Below are positions 32,634 through 44,050 of a stretch of DNA of 64,000 nt, piece after piece. The position numbers and the translations under genes are program-made. The notes beneath the pieces are model-generated. The model was not told the origin of the DNA. It saw nothing but the letters and a program-made list of their open reading frames with translations, and ran no database searches. How positions within the stretch are numbered: the stretch's first letter is position 1; the number at the start of each line of letters is the position of its first letter. The DNA comes from Platerodrilus igneus (Eukaryota; Arthropoda; Insecta; Coleoptera; Lycidae), in the NCBI GenBank assembly GCA_036346225.1, contig JARFIW010001104.1, positions 6,846,001-6,910,000 on the forward strand. The letters are read 5' to 3'.

Positions 32634-32839
32634 AAAACTGATTACGGTTACTGAGGACCGAAGTATAAAAATTAATTAAAAACTTGAATTGTATGCGACG
32701 TTTCGTGAAATTTATTTTCAATTATTTAAGTATTAAGCTGTGATAATGTGAATAAATTTTACGAAACGTCGCATACAATTCAAGTTTTTAATTAATTTTT
32801 ATACTTCGGTCCTCAGTAACCGTAATCAGTTTTTATAAA
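32628..32839. mobile_element. Second palindromic element, no ribozyme core
   Basis: Arms of about 88 bp (32628-32716 and 32751-32839) with one visible mismatch and a 34-bp spacer. The arms include TGATTACGGTTACTGAGGAC and TGTATGCGACGTTTCGT. The right arm contains ACGAAACGTC, like the 3' half of a hammerhead (GAAAC.GTC), but no CTGATGA partner is found. It lies between (TA)n tracts like its neighbour. MITE or Penelope-derived; undecided. Confidence 0.8.
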
Positions 32840-32862
32840 ATAAATATGCAGGATATGATGCA

Positions 32863-32868
32863 TATATC

Positions 32869-32903
<35 letters not shown>
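32863..32903. repeat. (TA)n microsatellite
   Basis: Imperfect at its left end (CATATATCATATATTATA). Confidence 0.9.
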
Positions 32904-32905
<2 letters not shown>

Positions 32906-34986
32906 CTCAAATTTAGACCAGGGTAGAAAATTAATTAACAACATCAAATAATTTTAATTACCGTGTATAAGGAAGCTTTGGGAAAAAGTACGCGTAATTA
33001 AAGACCTACTGTGAAGATTTAAATCATTCAATTAGAATGTAGGGTTTGTATAAAACTTTATTAAATAATACGCGTTATTAATACCGTGGAGCATAAAAAT
33101 TTATTCGTTTCATTAAAAATAAGGGATTTAAATTATTCACTAGACGCTTTCTATAAAAAGAAGCAGAATTAAAATGCTCAACGTGTATTTAATTTAATTG
33201 TTCCAAGAAACAAATAGAAATTACGTGCGAAATTTATATTAATTAATTCAATTTTTAAGTAACGGGTATTAAACAAAGTGTACAAATAATAAATTAATAT
33301 TTAGTTCGTATTCGCTAAAAATTAAAGGGTAGAAGTCAATGCCATTCATTATTATTTTAATTGGAGTTAATTGAACCATTAGTAATACATAATATGCATA
33401 AAAGCTTTTAAAAAACCAAATAATACCAAATATGAGACGCGTTGCTAGCATACAAATCTATCAAGAAGGTTAAAATACGTAGAATATCCAAATCGTAGAA
33501 GTATTACGATTGAACACCTACGTATTTTTAAATATCAAAGTTCTAATAAATTTGAATAGATAAACATGCAGCTTCTACGTATATTGGAAACGGTCGGATG
33601 CTTTAGCACGAAATACAAAACAGCGTTTATTTAAAAGTCACGTCGCGAGTCCACGTGTAGTTTAGACAGCCGATAGTAAAAAATATCGAATTGTACCACT
33701 CAGATCAAGTTAGGAAGAGACAGATAAGACAGGCAAAACAGAGACACTGATAATAAAGGCGTGATTTGTGAAGCTTCACTGGGTTTGCGATTGGTTGAAA
33801 TAAGTTGCATATATGAGAGGTGAAAACAACCATTTCTATAGAAAATTAATTAGTTGTTTGCAGACACGTTGCGAGCCGTGTGAAAATTTCTTAGATTTAA
33901 CTGGCATGAGTGCAAATTTTGTGGAATCACTGTGCCGGACTGTCGAAAGAGAACATAGAATGCGAAATTCTGGAAATTGTCCGTTGAGGAACAAATCCGA
34001 CGTGCAAGCGCGCTATTATATAAACCCGTGCTAATAGGAGTTTCGCTCTCTTAGATTTTCGATTTTTATTCAATACTTTAAACAGTTTGGCTCTTAGATT
34101 TTTGATTTTATTGAATACTTTAAACAGTTTTCTCTCTTTATTTTTTTGATGTTATACGATACTGAAAGCAGAATACGTGCTACGATACAAGTTATTATGC
34201 ATTAGTGCACTTAGAAAAGATAGATAAGTAGCGATAAATAAATACATTGAAGTATGCCGCTTTGTATAGCGTGAACGAATTATGAATTGCTTTGCTATTT
34301 TTCGGGAGTGAGTAATCAAGTGGTATTTGTAAACGTGATTGGATCCACAAAACAAGATTTAGATATACATAGATGAGTTCCTGAGAAGCCCTGAAACAAT
34401 TTTAGATGAATGGTGGTGTAGAAAAATTTTAAAAGCGGTCAGAATCTGAAGTCGTAAACATAAACCAGCTGTAATGGTGGAATTAGCAAGTCCGATGTGC
34501 ATTGAAGCCACGAGTGCAGTAACCTTCAGGTAAATTATACAATTTTGTTCGATCTTTGATGTTTTGGTGTGTGTTGAATATCTTTATAATTTGTTTGATA
34601 AAAAAATGAACAGTAGTGAATTTGTATAAACAACAAATTTTTTAATTTTAAGGTAAAATTTTCTTGTTTAAGTAGAAAGGAGTATTTAGCAGTTTATGTT
34701 TTGATTAGGATGAAAATTTGGGTCTGTCTTTGAGCTCAATTAGACTAACCTGTTTAATTAACGTAAAGGGGTGGGAGATGCTCCCTTTTATTCAGACTTA
34801 GGTCTGCACATATTGTATTGAAAGTTGCATGAAAGTTTTAACTAAGTGAGCAGCCGAGGCGGAAAGTGTAAAGAGGCGATTATCAGAAGAGATTCAACAG
34901 GGCGAGAATCACAGCAAATCTTGGTGCCCAATTCGAGAGGCTCAAGTGTTTTTTTTCTCTGGTGAGTTTTTTTGTAGGTTTCACAG

Positions 34987-34987
<1 letters not shown>
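32902..34987 (+). mobile_element. R-unit C
   Basis: A close paralogue of R-unit D: 33209-33800 aligns with 36941-37630 (shared TACGTGCGAAA.TTATATTAA, TAAAAGTCACGTCGCGAGTC, TTGTACCACTCAGA). ATTGGTTGAAA is at ~33788, the TATA box TTATATAAACCCG at ~34015, TTCAGGTAAATT at ~34526 and GAGCAGCCGAGGCGG at ~34848. It ends with ATCACAGCA, AATCT, TGGTGCCCAATTCGAGAGGC, then TTTCACAGCA and (TA)n. No coding frame is supported; the 74-codon frame near the promoter (33813-34034) lies in the region where transcription would start. Confidence 0.72.

Positions 34988-35026
<39 letters not shown>
34988..35026. repeat. (TA)n between convergent R-units
   Basis: Flanked by CACAGCA and TGCTGTG, the 3' ends of C (plus) and C' (minus). 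Confidence 0.94.
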
Positions 35027-35028
<2 letters not shown>

Positions 35029-36832
35029 TGTGATATGTCGCCCCACTATTGGTGCGCAATTTTTATTGTTGTAATATAGACTTACGATTGGGTGTTCTTT
35101 TTATTGCTGTGAATATACCCCTATAATTCCTTGAACTTGTTTCCTCGGCTAGCTCAAAAAAAAAACACAGAATGCCCTACTTCACAACAATAAAAATTGT
35201 TTAACCCTTTTTCTTTCTATCACCTCTGTTAAAATAATTTAAATGGAGCAATACAAAAATTACACAATATAATGATCGATAATATGTACAGTTTTTATAT
35301 CAATGATTTATTGATTTGTTTAACATTCAAAAATTAGCCCCTAAATAAAATATTAACATTTATTTTTCCACCAAATTTGTATTTCCTTAAAGCCAGCAAA
35401 AAATCTCTGTAATTACTCTCAAGTACCTTTTGAACGTCCAAACAATGCTTAATCTATATTTCAAAATCTCAAATGACCTTTTTGTTGACCCTTACAGATA
35501 TTTGATATATGGAAAATATTAAAATTGAAAAGTCTTTTACTAATAATAAATAAAATCTCTAACCTGTGTTTTCCTTGCTTGGAACTGCCTCTGAATATCG
35601 GTGGTCAGCACCCCTTAATTCTTACAGCTTGACTTGCTTCACTTGTTGGCCAGAATGATTTATTAATGGTTGCTTGAATATTTCCCTGGGATTTCTGGAT
35701 TAACTCTGAGTATCTTGTAGTACAATTTGAGTACCTTCACGCTTTATAATATTTTACAAAGTGTATTTAGATGTTTAATTAAGACGTTTACTTATACGTT
35801 ACCTAGATGGTTAATTAAATGCATATTTTGACGTATAATTGGAGCCCTAAATTACTAAATATTAAAATAAATTCAATTTGTAGTTTACCTTACGTTTTAA
35901 GTGTAAAACGGCTATTATTCGTTGCATAAATTGACACTTTTACTTTTCACAATTTTTAATAATTTATTGACTTTCACTAAGTTTCACTTGTACGTAATCT
36001 TTCACTTTAAATTGACATGGTTCGTACTTTGTTGAAGAGATACTGAATGTCTACGAGTTCTTTATGGTATTTATAGACTCTTCCAATCCACGTTCTAATT
36101 GGTGTGTTTGTTAATCAAGGCTTGTACTTTGCGCCTATCTCTGTAGAACTCGGTATTTCTCAAAATTCCCTGGTTTTAGTTATTGTTCCGTCATTCAATC
36201 TCGCACGTAGACGTTCAATATTTTGCCGCATATTCTCAGAATTTCCAAGTATCCATTGCATTTTGTCACGTATTTTCTGTTTGTGTCGATTGTAGTCTAA
36301 ACCTTTTCGTACCACGAACCGCCTGTTATATTGTTTGTTACTCCAAATATGTTGGATTTTTATGCAAATATGATATTCCTAGTTACCTACTTATCTTTCT
36401 AATAATGACGTATTTGAATGCGTTTGTTTATTTATGCGTTGACATTTTTAATGAAATTATTAAATGGCTAAAATGCCAGGTTGTTTATCTTTCCCGATTG
36501 TATGTTTAATTTAATGCAATTCGTCGCTCTTAAAACCTTATCTTTACTTTTTTTTTCAATTCTGGACTTGTATATTTAACTTAAACGTATTATACGACGT
36601 ACACATTATTATTTTAGCTAGATAGTATCTGATTATTGCAAAATGAGCTTCATTCTTATGAATTAAATTGGTTATAATTTATATACAGTGTGCTCGCTAT
36701 TTACTTTTTGTAAAATAGTGGATTTATTCCTATTTAATGGTGGAATTATTTGGTTTTTAATTTTAATTATATTTACATTTATCTCACGACCCCTATGACT
36801 TAATCTACCTTCAAACTACCCTCTTATCATAG

Positions 36833-36835
<3 letters not shown>
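35025..36835 (-). mobile_element. R-unit C', inverted
   Basis: On the minus strand it starts ATTGCTATGATAAGAGGG (36835), has a TATA box (TCTATAAATACC, ~36070) and an ATCTAGGTAACG donor-like site (~35806), and reads GAGCTAGCCGAGG (~35145). It ends with three modules: TTCACAGCA with ACACCCAATCG, TACAACA with TTGCGCACCAATAGTGGGGC, and ATCACAGCA. The open frames at 36104-36509 lie antisense to its promoter part and match no family. Confidence 0.6.

Positions 36836-36867
<32 letters not shown>
36835..36867. repeat. (TA)n between divergent R-unit starts
   Basis: Flanked by CATAGCAA and TTATAGTG. Confidence 0.93.
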
Positions 36868-36873
<6 letters not shown>

Positions 36874-39023
36874 TTTTTTTTATATTATTAAAAATAAAAA
36901 TAAACGCAGCAATTTCAAAACACCCTGTATAAAGAAACAAACAGAAATTACGTGCGAAAATTATATTAATTAATTCAATTTTTAAGTAACGGGTATTAAT
37001 CAAATCGTACAAATAATAATTAATATTTAATAGCTTTTAATAATCTATAGGAACACTGTGGCACGATTTAAATAAAATTAAATAAAAACCTTTAACCACA
37101 TTTGTGGTTAAGGGTTTTTATTTAATTTTATTTTAATAGCTTTGCTAAATATTTTAATAGTAGAATTCAATGTCATTCATTATTAATTTAATTAGAGTTA
37201 ATTGAACAATTAGGGATATATAATAAGCTTAACAGCCTGTGAAAACCCAAGGTGAAACGCGTTGGTAACAAACGGCTAAAAGGAAGGTTAAAATACCATG
37301 AAACGAAGCTTGGAGAATTATATTTAAAACGTTCATTAGGAGCGAACACCTGCAAACTTTTAAATGTCGCGTTCTAATAAATTCGAGCAGATAAACATGC
37401 AGATTCTACGTATATTGGAGACGGGTGAATGCTTTAGCAGGAAATACGAAACAGGAATTATTTAAAAGTCACGTCGCGAGTCCACGTGTGTGTTAGATAG
37501 CCGATAGTAAAGAATATCGATTTGTACCACTCAGACCAGGTTAGAAAGGGACGGATAATACGCGTAAACATGAGACAACAATAGGAAAGGAGGGATTTGT
37601 GAAGCGTCACTAGGTCTACGATTGGTTGAAATGTTTAGTCTAAGTTTGAAACAAACAAAACGTAGTGTGGCGTATTATTCTGGAAATTGTATAACGAGGT
37701 ATTAAAATTCGTGGAGTAAGAATGGGGTTGCAGTGCAAATTTGCGAGAGTATGTGGTGTTAACAAGTGGATTTCGGATGAAAGGCAGCCAGGAGGTAGCG
37801 GCCTAAGAGTATAAATGATTTTAGAGAACGTGGTAGGGGCCCTTAAGTTTTCGACCGCTCAAAAGAACATATCGCAGAACCACGAGTTGTAAGTATTACA
37901 AAATCAATTTAATTTATTATAAGGTGATAGTCTCGTAATTAAATACGCGGTTAAGTGTGCCGAAATTATTTTTAATTGAGATATCATCTTCAATTACAAA
38001 CAACTCGTGTCGCGCTTTTAAATAACGTGGTTCGAAGCTTCAAATTAAAGAAGAAATAATTTAAATGGAATTTGGAATTGATTACACCAGGGAGGCCGCG
38101 TTTGCAGTTCAATTGAGATGGAGTTTTTCTAGTAACCGCTAGAAACGACCTGCAGAATGGACAGAAGAAATCGACGACATCATCCTCAAAGCCGAGATCT
38201 ACTATAAACTTTCCAGGTAAAAATTTAAATTGTGACTTTTTAAACTGTGAATATTGAGAGAATGCTAGAGTGAAATTTCAAGGTAGTGTGTATTAATTAC
38301 GTATTGAACGTAATACGTGTAAAACTTTATTATAGTAGTTAACTGAAAAGTTGAAGGTTTTTATAAAGCTTTTAAACGTTCCATCAGAACATAAAATTTT
38401 TGTAAAGAGTACATGGCTTTGTTTTGTTATTTGTTTTAAAAGTATGCAAATGCATAATTACTGGGTATTCTGAGCTCATCCTACCCCAGAGTTTATTTAG
38501 AGTAAAATGAATAAATAAATTATAAAGAAGGAATTTAGCGAAGGTATTATTCAAAGCCCATTTACTCCGTGTATAATTTCTGTGTTTAATGATTTAAAAA
38601 TGAAATACTGGACATTATGAAATAAGGTTTTTCTGAAGTGTAACGAGATTGATGGAATATGAACATTATTGCATTTCATGTGTAAATAGTTATAAATAAA
38701 AGCTTGTATGTTGATTGTATTTGACGTTTTATTGCTAGAGTGTGCGTATGATTGAGAATATGCGAGTGAATTTAGATAACCCAAGAGGAGATCCGAATGA
38801 GCTAGCCGGAAGCAGTTGAAGAAGGCCGTTCAACCGAGGAGGAAAGGAAAACGGTAAGGATAATATTTTTGATTAGGTAATTTTGAAAATTTTGTTTATT
38901 GTCGAATATGAAAATTTATAAAATTTTCGAATATATTTTTGTATCATAATTGCTTACCCGAGATTCACGGCATAAATTTGACGCCCAATTCGTGAGGCTC
39001 GATTAAGTTTAAGATCCACGGCA
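36866..39023 (+). mobile_element. R-unit D
   Basis: Paralogue of R-unit C. Early motif CACCCTGTATA is at ~36923, ATTGGTTGAAA at ~37620, TATA-like GAGTATAAATG at ~37806, a TTCCAGGTAAAA donor-like site at ~38213, TGAGCTCA at ~38470 and GAGCTAGCCGG at ~38799. It ends with TTCACGGCA, TAAAT, TTGACGCCCAATTCGTGAGG (38978-38997), then CCACGGCA at the microsatellite. A small hairpin is inserted at ~37068-37135. Confidence 0.7.
37068..37135. repeat. Short palindrome inside R-unit D
   Basis: Arms of about 30 bp (ending TTAACCAC / GTGGTTAA) around ATTT; it interrupts the alignment of D with C. It looks like a small hairpin insertion or inverted template-switch repeat. Confidence 0.75.
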
Positions 39024-39024
39024 T

Positions 39025-39082
<58 letters not shown>

Positions 39083-39163
39083 TGTGCGCGTGGGTGCGTG
39101 TATACGTGCGTGCGTGCGTGCTTGCATGCTTGCGTGCGTGCGTGCGTGTGTGCCTGTGTGTTG
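39024..39163. repeat. (TA)n-(TG)n microsatellite with TGCG units
   Basis: TA run, then TG run, then TGCGTGCGTGCT variants. The long open frames across it on both strands are microsatellite reading only. Confidence 0.95.
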
Positions 39164-40459
39164 CAATGTTTGTGCTTGTATGTACTGATTTATGTGTTGC
39201 TTTAGCATGCCTGCAAGATACAGGTAGTACTCTGGTATCAGTATGTACCCAAAATCTGAATAAAACATCTTTTGTGGTTCTTCAGATAATTAAAAAATTC
39301 CAATTTCACTCAGTACGCATTATAGTTTGGTCATCTGCTTCAAAAGAATCGTCTAACATTATTTTGTGAAAATAGTATCTCGTTACAAAAAACCGTAACG
39401 GCTTTGCGTTTCAAATACAATACCCGTATAGCACTTACGCAAAAACTCGATGCACCTTCAATACACATATCTTTTTAAAACCCAACTCCCTTAGCTCTCA
39501 TGGAATTTTTCAATTTTAAAGCTCAATACCAGAAGACTAACAGCATTACATCCACTTAGGAATAAATATTGGAACGCGCTTTTCAGAATGTACTTTCCGG
39601 ATACCGCTGTGAATAATGTAATAAGGTAATGGAATCTGGAACGCAATAAAATTGAAACGATTTTAAAACATTGCACGCTTTTATTGTGTAAAATCGTTGT
39701 CAAATCAACTTCCATTTTTATTTTCCATCCGAATTCTATAGAATCCAATAAAAGGTTTCATGTAAGCCTTATGGCAGTCCCGGTAGTGCGTATGAATAAT
39801 TAAACAATTCCATTAACGAAGATGTGCAACTAAATTTTATAGTACATATTGGCTTTTGCACCTCAGTATGAAAGAAATTCATATTTCACACTAATGTGGT
39901 AATGCCGATGTTCAGAACAAAATAATTTATATGTGTTGCTACAGAAAATGGAAATCGGATTGTTTCTTTATCCTTTAGTATTTGGTACCTATTTTTCTGA
40001 ATTATTAATATCACGGTTCCTCACTCTTATAGCCGTTTTGTTGCAGTAATAGTAAATAATCCATTTTGCTTGATTGTTGCTATGAAGTTAGTCAGACTTC
40101 GAACGAGCATCACGACTTGAAATTACAATCAACGGGACACTTCAGATCAGCCATGCGCTTTTCTATAAAGCGCACCCGAATGGCTGAACCTCATGCTGCA
40201 GTGGTGTACATGAAGGGCCCCAGCACTTGGTGTACACCGACATTATTAACTGCTCTTTTTAGGAAAAATAAAAGAGAATCAATTCTGTACAACAATGTCG
40301 GAAACGACAGCCAAGGAAGCGAGGATTCGTTACCATCGCGGATGACATAAACTCCGGAACCGCTTTGTACCGCAGACATCGAAACGACTGGTTAGTATTT
40401 AAAACAGAAAGCGCAATAATCCACTAACCACAAAGCCGAGACACAACACGACGACAATT
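39164..40459. other. No gene recognised
   Basis: AT-rich with a few short open frames lacking motifs. The segment 40066-40350 is more GC-rich and may be the non-coding front of the decayed LINE that follows. Confidence 0.4.
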
Positions 40460-41250
40460 CCACCACCACCATTTCCCCTGACGGAAACAAGAACACCTCC
40501 ACCAGAAGCTACGCAAACGCCGCTGTCACCACCTCCATGATTGCTGTAGACAACGAACAACGAACACAACAGTCCTGAAACAACACGAGCAACTGCATCC
40601 CACCAATATGCATAGAAAAATTCACTAACTTCATGCAGTGCCCCAAGGTACTAGTGGACAAACTACAGAAGAGTGTGCTTATCTGTGCTGCGGGACAAGA
40701 AGCTCGCATACTAACGACAGGCAGCAATGAGTTCATATTCCCACAAAAGTACCTCAAAACAATCACCAACGAATTCCACACCTTCAAAGCCGAAAAAGAA
40801 ATCAAAGTCGTCATCAAAGATCTAGAAGCTAACATCACAGCCAAAGACGCCAGCACCAAACTCATCGACATGGACTACACAATTAACTACCCAACCAAAC
40901 TACAAAACAAGGACAAATAATTCAGCAATACCTTCCTCACCGTACCAACGAATAATCAGAACTCGAGTGAAATTTATTAACCAACGAACCTCCTCTTGAG
41001 CAATTGGATCAAGATCGTCCCGTTCAAATTAAGGGTAAAGCTCCCCCAGTGCTTCTGCTGCCAACGATTTGGACACTTCAGTCAAGTTGTGTATTAAAAA
41101 CACGCTTTTACAGGTGCAGTAAGCAACACCTTGCACTTGCCTGCTGGAAGACTAGAGAAACACCAGGCGAATGGGCCAACTCCAGCGACCCGCATCCTGC
41201 GAAATATGCTAAGTATTCGGCGTTCGAAGTACTACTAAGATAAAAGAACA
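40460..41250 (+). pseudogene. Jockey-clade LINE ORF1 (Gag-like), decayed
   Basis: The open piece 40633-40920 reads MQCPKVLVDKLQK, then ITNEFHTFKAEKEIKVVIKD: the pre-C2HC domain of jockey/I-type ORF1 proteins, which chaperone LINE RNA. Downstream, in other frames, come zinc-knuckle remnants: LPQCFCCQRFGHFSQ near 41045-41090, then CSKQHLALACWKTRETPGEW with the PHPAKY segment near 41115-41205. These correspond to the C2HC knuckles and ..C..C.GPH.A.Y tail usual in the family. Frameshifts and stops throughout; no endonuclease-RT ORF2 follows. Confidence 0.7.
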
Positions 41251-42959
41251 CGCCGGCGACGCAACGACGACGAGTGGTACCAACTTCTCCAATAGTCCGA
41301 CAAAGACCTTTTTACAAGAACCAAAATTGGGCGACACTGAACCCTACCAAACACTTCAAATATCACGCCGCTGCCAAACACCGTCACCAAATCCGCAACT
41401 ACTGAAGACCAATGAGTATTCCAGCTCTGACGGCAGAGCGCACAAAAATCTCAACAAAACCAAAAGAAATTAGAAATACCTTGTTATGTTCATGATATAT
41501 TTCACGTGTTAAATTGGGCGTTTTGTAACTGTTTGAAAGATGTGAGTCATGGCTTCAACCAATGAGAACGTGCGATTTAGAAGAAGAATTTTACAAGTTG
41601 GTGGGAACGAGCGTCATGATCTGGCAGAGTACCTTTAGCTATCGTACCGAATTGACGAAGTGACTCAGCCAGTGCGGTTGATGCAGTGGAATCTCATGCA
41701 GTCCTTACCTGTTAATTAGCTTTTTGTTCTCGTATGTTGTAGGGTATTTATGACCTTTGCTGTATCTGCTGAATAAATGCTAGTACACTTTTATGACCCA
41801 CATTAACGCTGCTAGAAGAAAAAGGCGCATTAATTGGGCCGGCTGCTGCCATAATACAAGGATCGAGCAATTGGCTCTACCTTAACTTAGCTGTTTAGAT
41901 TTCTAGAGGTAAGCTATTCCATGTTACTATTTATTATTCCTTCTGTATTAAAAATCTGTGCACAATATCTCCCTTTGTACGAGTAAACTATGAACTGTAT
42001 TACCGGTTATACCTGTCTAATTGACCACAAATAATTTTGCGCCAAATTCGCAGTTTTATTCATATCGCACTGATTGTTCATCTATAATAGTTTTTATCAG
42101 AGATTCGCTCTTTTCAAATTTGAATATTTAAAATGCTATATTTTTAAGAAACTAATTGTTTCGTTTTTGTATATCTAAATTATCTACATTGCAGTTTATC
42201 TCTATGTCAACTTTAAGCGGTAACTGCCATGTTTAATTAAATATTTTTCACTTATAAAACTTTTAACCTGTATTATGCGTGGTATAAATATTATCTATCA
42301 TATGTACAAAAACTATCAGCTTAGCTGACTAATTATTGTTAGTTTTACCTGTTCTGTGAATATTTATTAAAGCACAAATTTAATGTTTTAAAAGACTAAA
42401 CCTGTAATATTTCTTTGTTTATATTAATTAGTTAGTAACTTTGTTTTATTCTATTTTTAAATAGGCTTTGTGCGCCTTTAAGTTGTCTCTAAAAAAGAAA
42501 GAATTAAAAACTCAAACCTAAAAACAGGAATTTAGTTAAAAAAACACTCGTTGGAAGCATTACTTAACCCAACTTTACTTTTTTCGTTTTTTTAATTATA
42601 AAACCGCTATTTAATAAACTTTGAGATTTATATTTACCTGTATAAATATCAGTGTATAATTAAAACTAATTTTATTTGATTTTTCTTAGTGCAAGGCTGA
42701 AGCTTTTGGTTTATTAATGGCTATGTGTAACATCCAATTTATAGCGTATAAATTGTATACGAATGGAAACCTACAGTAATGGGATTTGCAGTATAAGCTA
42801 CTGATTGATGTGGTATCCTTTTCTTGGTTAGAGATTTCAACGATGGCTCTCCGCAACGGTGGATTCCACCCTTTATTTTTATGGTTCTGATCTTCAGGAT
42901 ATTGCCGTAACAAAATGTACAACAAGCTTTTGCTGTTATTATGCAGTATTAGAGGCGCA
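41251..42959. other. No gene; possible short solo LTR
   Basis: 41481-41791 begins TGTTATG, contains AATAAA near its end and finishes TAGTACA (TGT...ACA ends, ~310 bp), then CTTTTATGACCCACATTAAC. It could be a solo LTR, but no target duplication is obvious. The rest is AT-rich without features. Confidence 0.3.
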
Positions 42960-43080
42960 CATATGCTTCGAGTTCATCTACTAAATGGTTTGTAACAATT
43001 TGCACTCTACGTTTGAGGTCGGTAAGTCGATTTTCCTTTGTTATAAAAACCATCTGTTCGACGTACAACGTTTAGTGGTT
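42960..43080 (+). repeat. Dispersed repeat, copy 1 (partner 56184-56300)
   Basis: ACATATG..TCGAGTT, TGGTTT.TAAC, GT(C)GG(T/C)AAGT and GACGTACAACGT occur in the same order and spacing as near 56184-56300. No coding sense; family unknown. Confidence 0.6.
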
Positions 43081-43319
43081 ATTTTTCTCCAGGTTTTTCT
43101 CTAGGTTAGTTAGACTTGTGCGGACTTAGGTTAGATAGCAGGAAAAATTGATAGGTTAGGTTAGCGCAACGCGCTACAATTCCAAAAGAAATAATCATTT
43201 CGGAATTGGGGTTGATAAATACGCCTAACATTCGCCCAGACGCGCAAATATTGGCAATAAACTCTATCCGTTTACGCTACAGGAAATTGACCCATTATGC
43301 ACGCCATACGCTGTAAGTG

Positions 43320-44050
43320 GAAGAAAAAGAATAAGAATTAGAGGAAATGGATGTAAAAAAGCTAAAGTTGGACTACATGGAAAATACTGCGACAATACGG
43401 GAACAATACAAAGATGTGTTGGACAAAGAACATCTTATTATAGAAAATGAGGAAGAATTAAAAGATTATTTTATGTGCTGATGAACTGACTTAGATACAT
43501 CCGGGTTCTACAAGCTGTATCTATTTGTGGTTAGTAAGAAAAACTCTTTTAGTTATGTAGGCATCCTTGCGGAAAAAGATGGTACTAAATCCATATACTT
43601 TCTAAAAGGTTATTCTAAAAACGTATTTATCGAAATGGCAAATAACATAGACGAACTAAAGAATGCGGGTTTCGTAACCTTGGCGTACACACACGCAAAG
43701 GTCTTTTTCTACACGTTGTATATTTGCCTAGGAAAGAATCTTTCGGATTATTTAAAACCGAGGGTCCTACAACCTCAAACGACCATGTATTCCCAAAAGT
43801 GGTGGACATGCAACTACGCGACAGTGAGTGGGAGAATAAGGATTCCCTCCAATACCGACAGAAGAAGTCGCTCAAGCTAACAAAATACGTATGCAGAATA
43901 TAGTGGGAGAGCCGCAATTAAAAGATTGTCACAAGCTGCAAGAATTACACGAAGAAGTGGATCTGGTTGTCGGTGGAATCAAACACTTTATATATAGAGA
44001 CAAACTTCGGTACATTTTACAATTCGAAAACCTAGACGGTCTCTATGTAT
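43320..44050 (+). pseudogene. Decayed coding region, family not recognised
   Basis: Three stretches keep protein-like composition: EEMDVKKLKLDYMENTATIR followed by EQYKDVLDKEHLIIENEEEL (~43340-43470); YVGILAEKDGTKSIYFLKGY with NVFIEMANNIDELKNAGFVT (open at 43527-43880); and GEPQLKDCHKLQELHEEVDL with IKHFIYRDKLRYILQFENL (~43905-44045). Frames change between them and stops occur, so this is a pseudogene, perhaps an old transposon or viral insertion. I cannot assign a family. Confidence 0.35.

Noticed and set aside
36104..36509. Two overlapping hydrophobic frames
   Set aside because: They lie antisense within the promoter part of R-unit C' and have no family motif.
39040..39369. Long Cys/Val and His/Thr frames over the TG repeat
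   Set aside because: Pure microsatellite translation.
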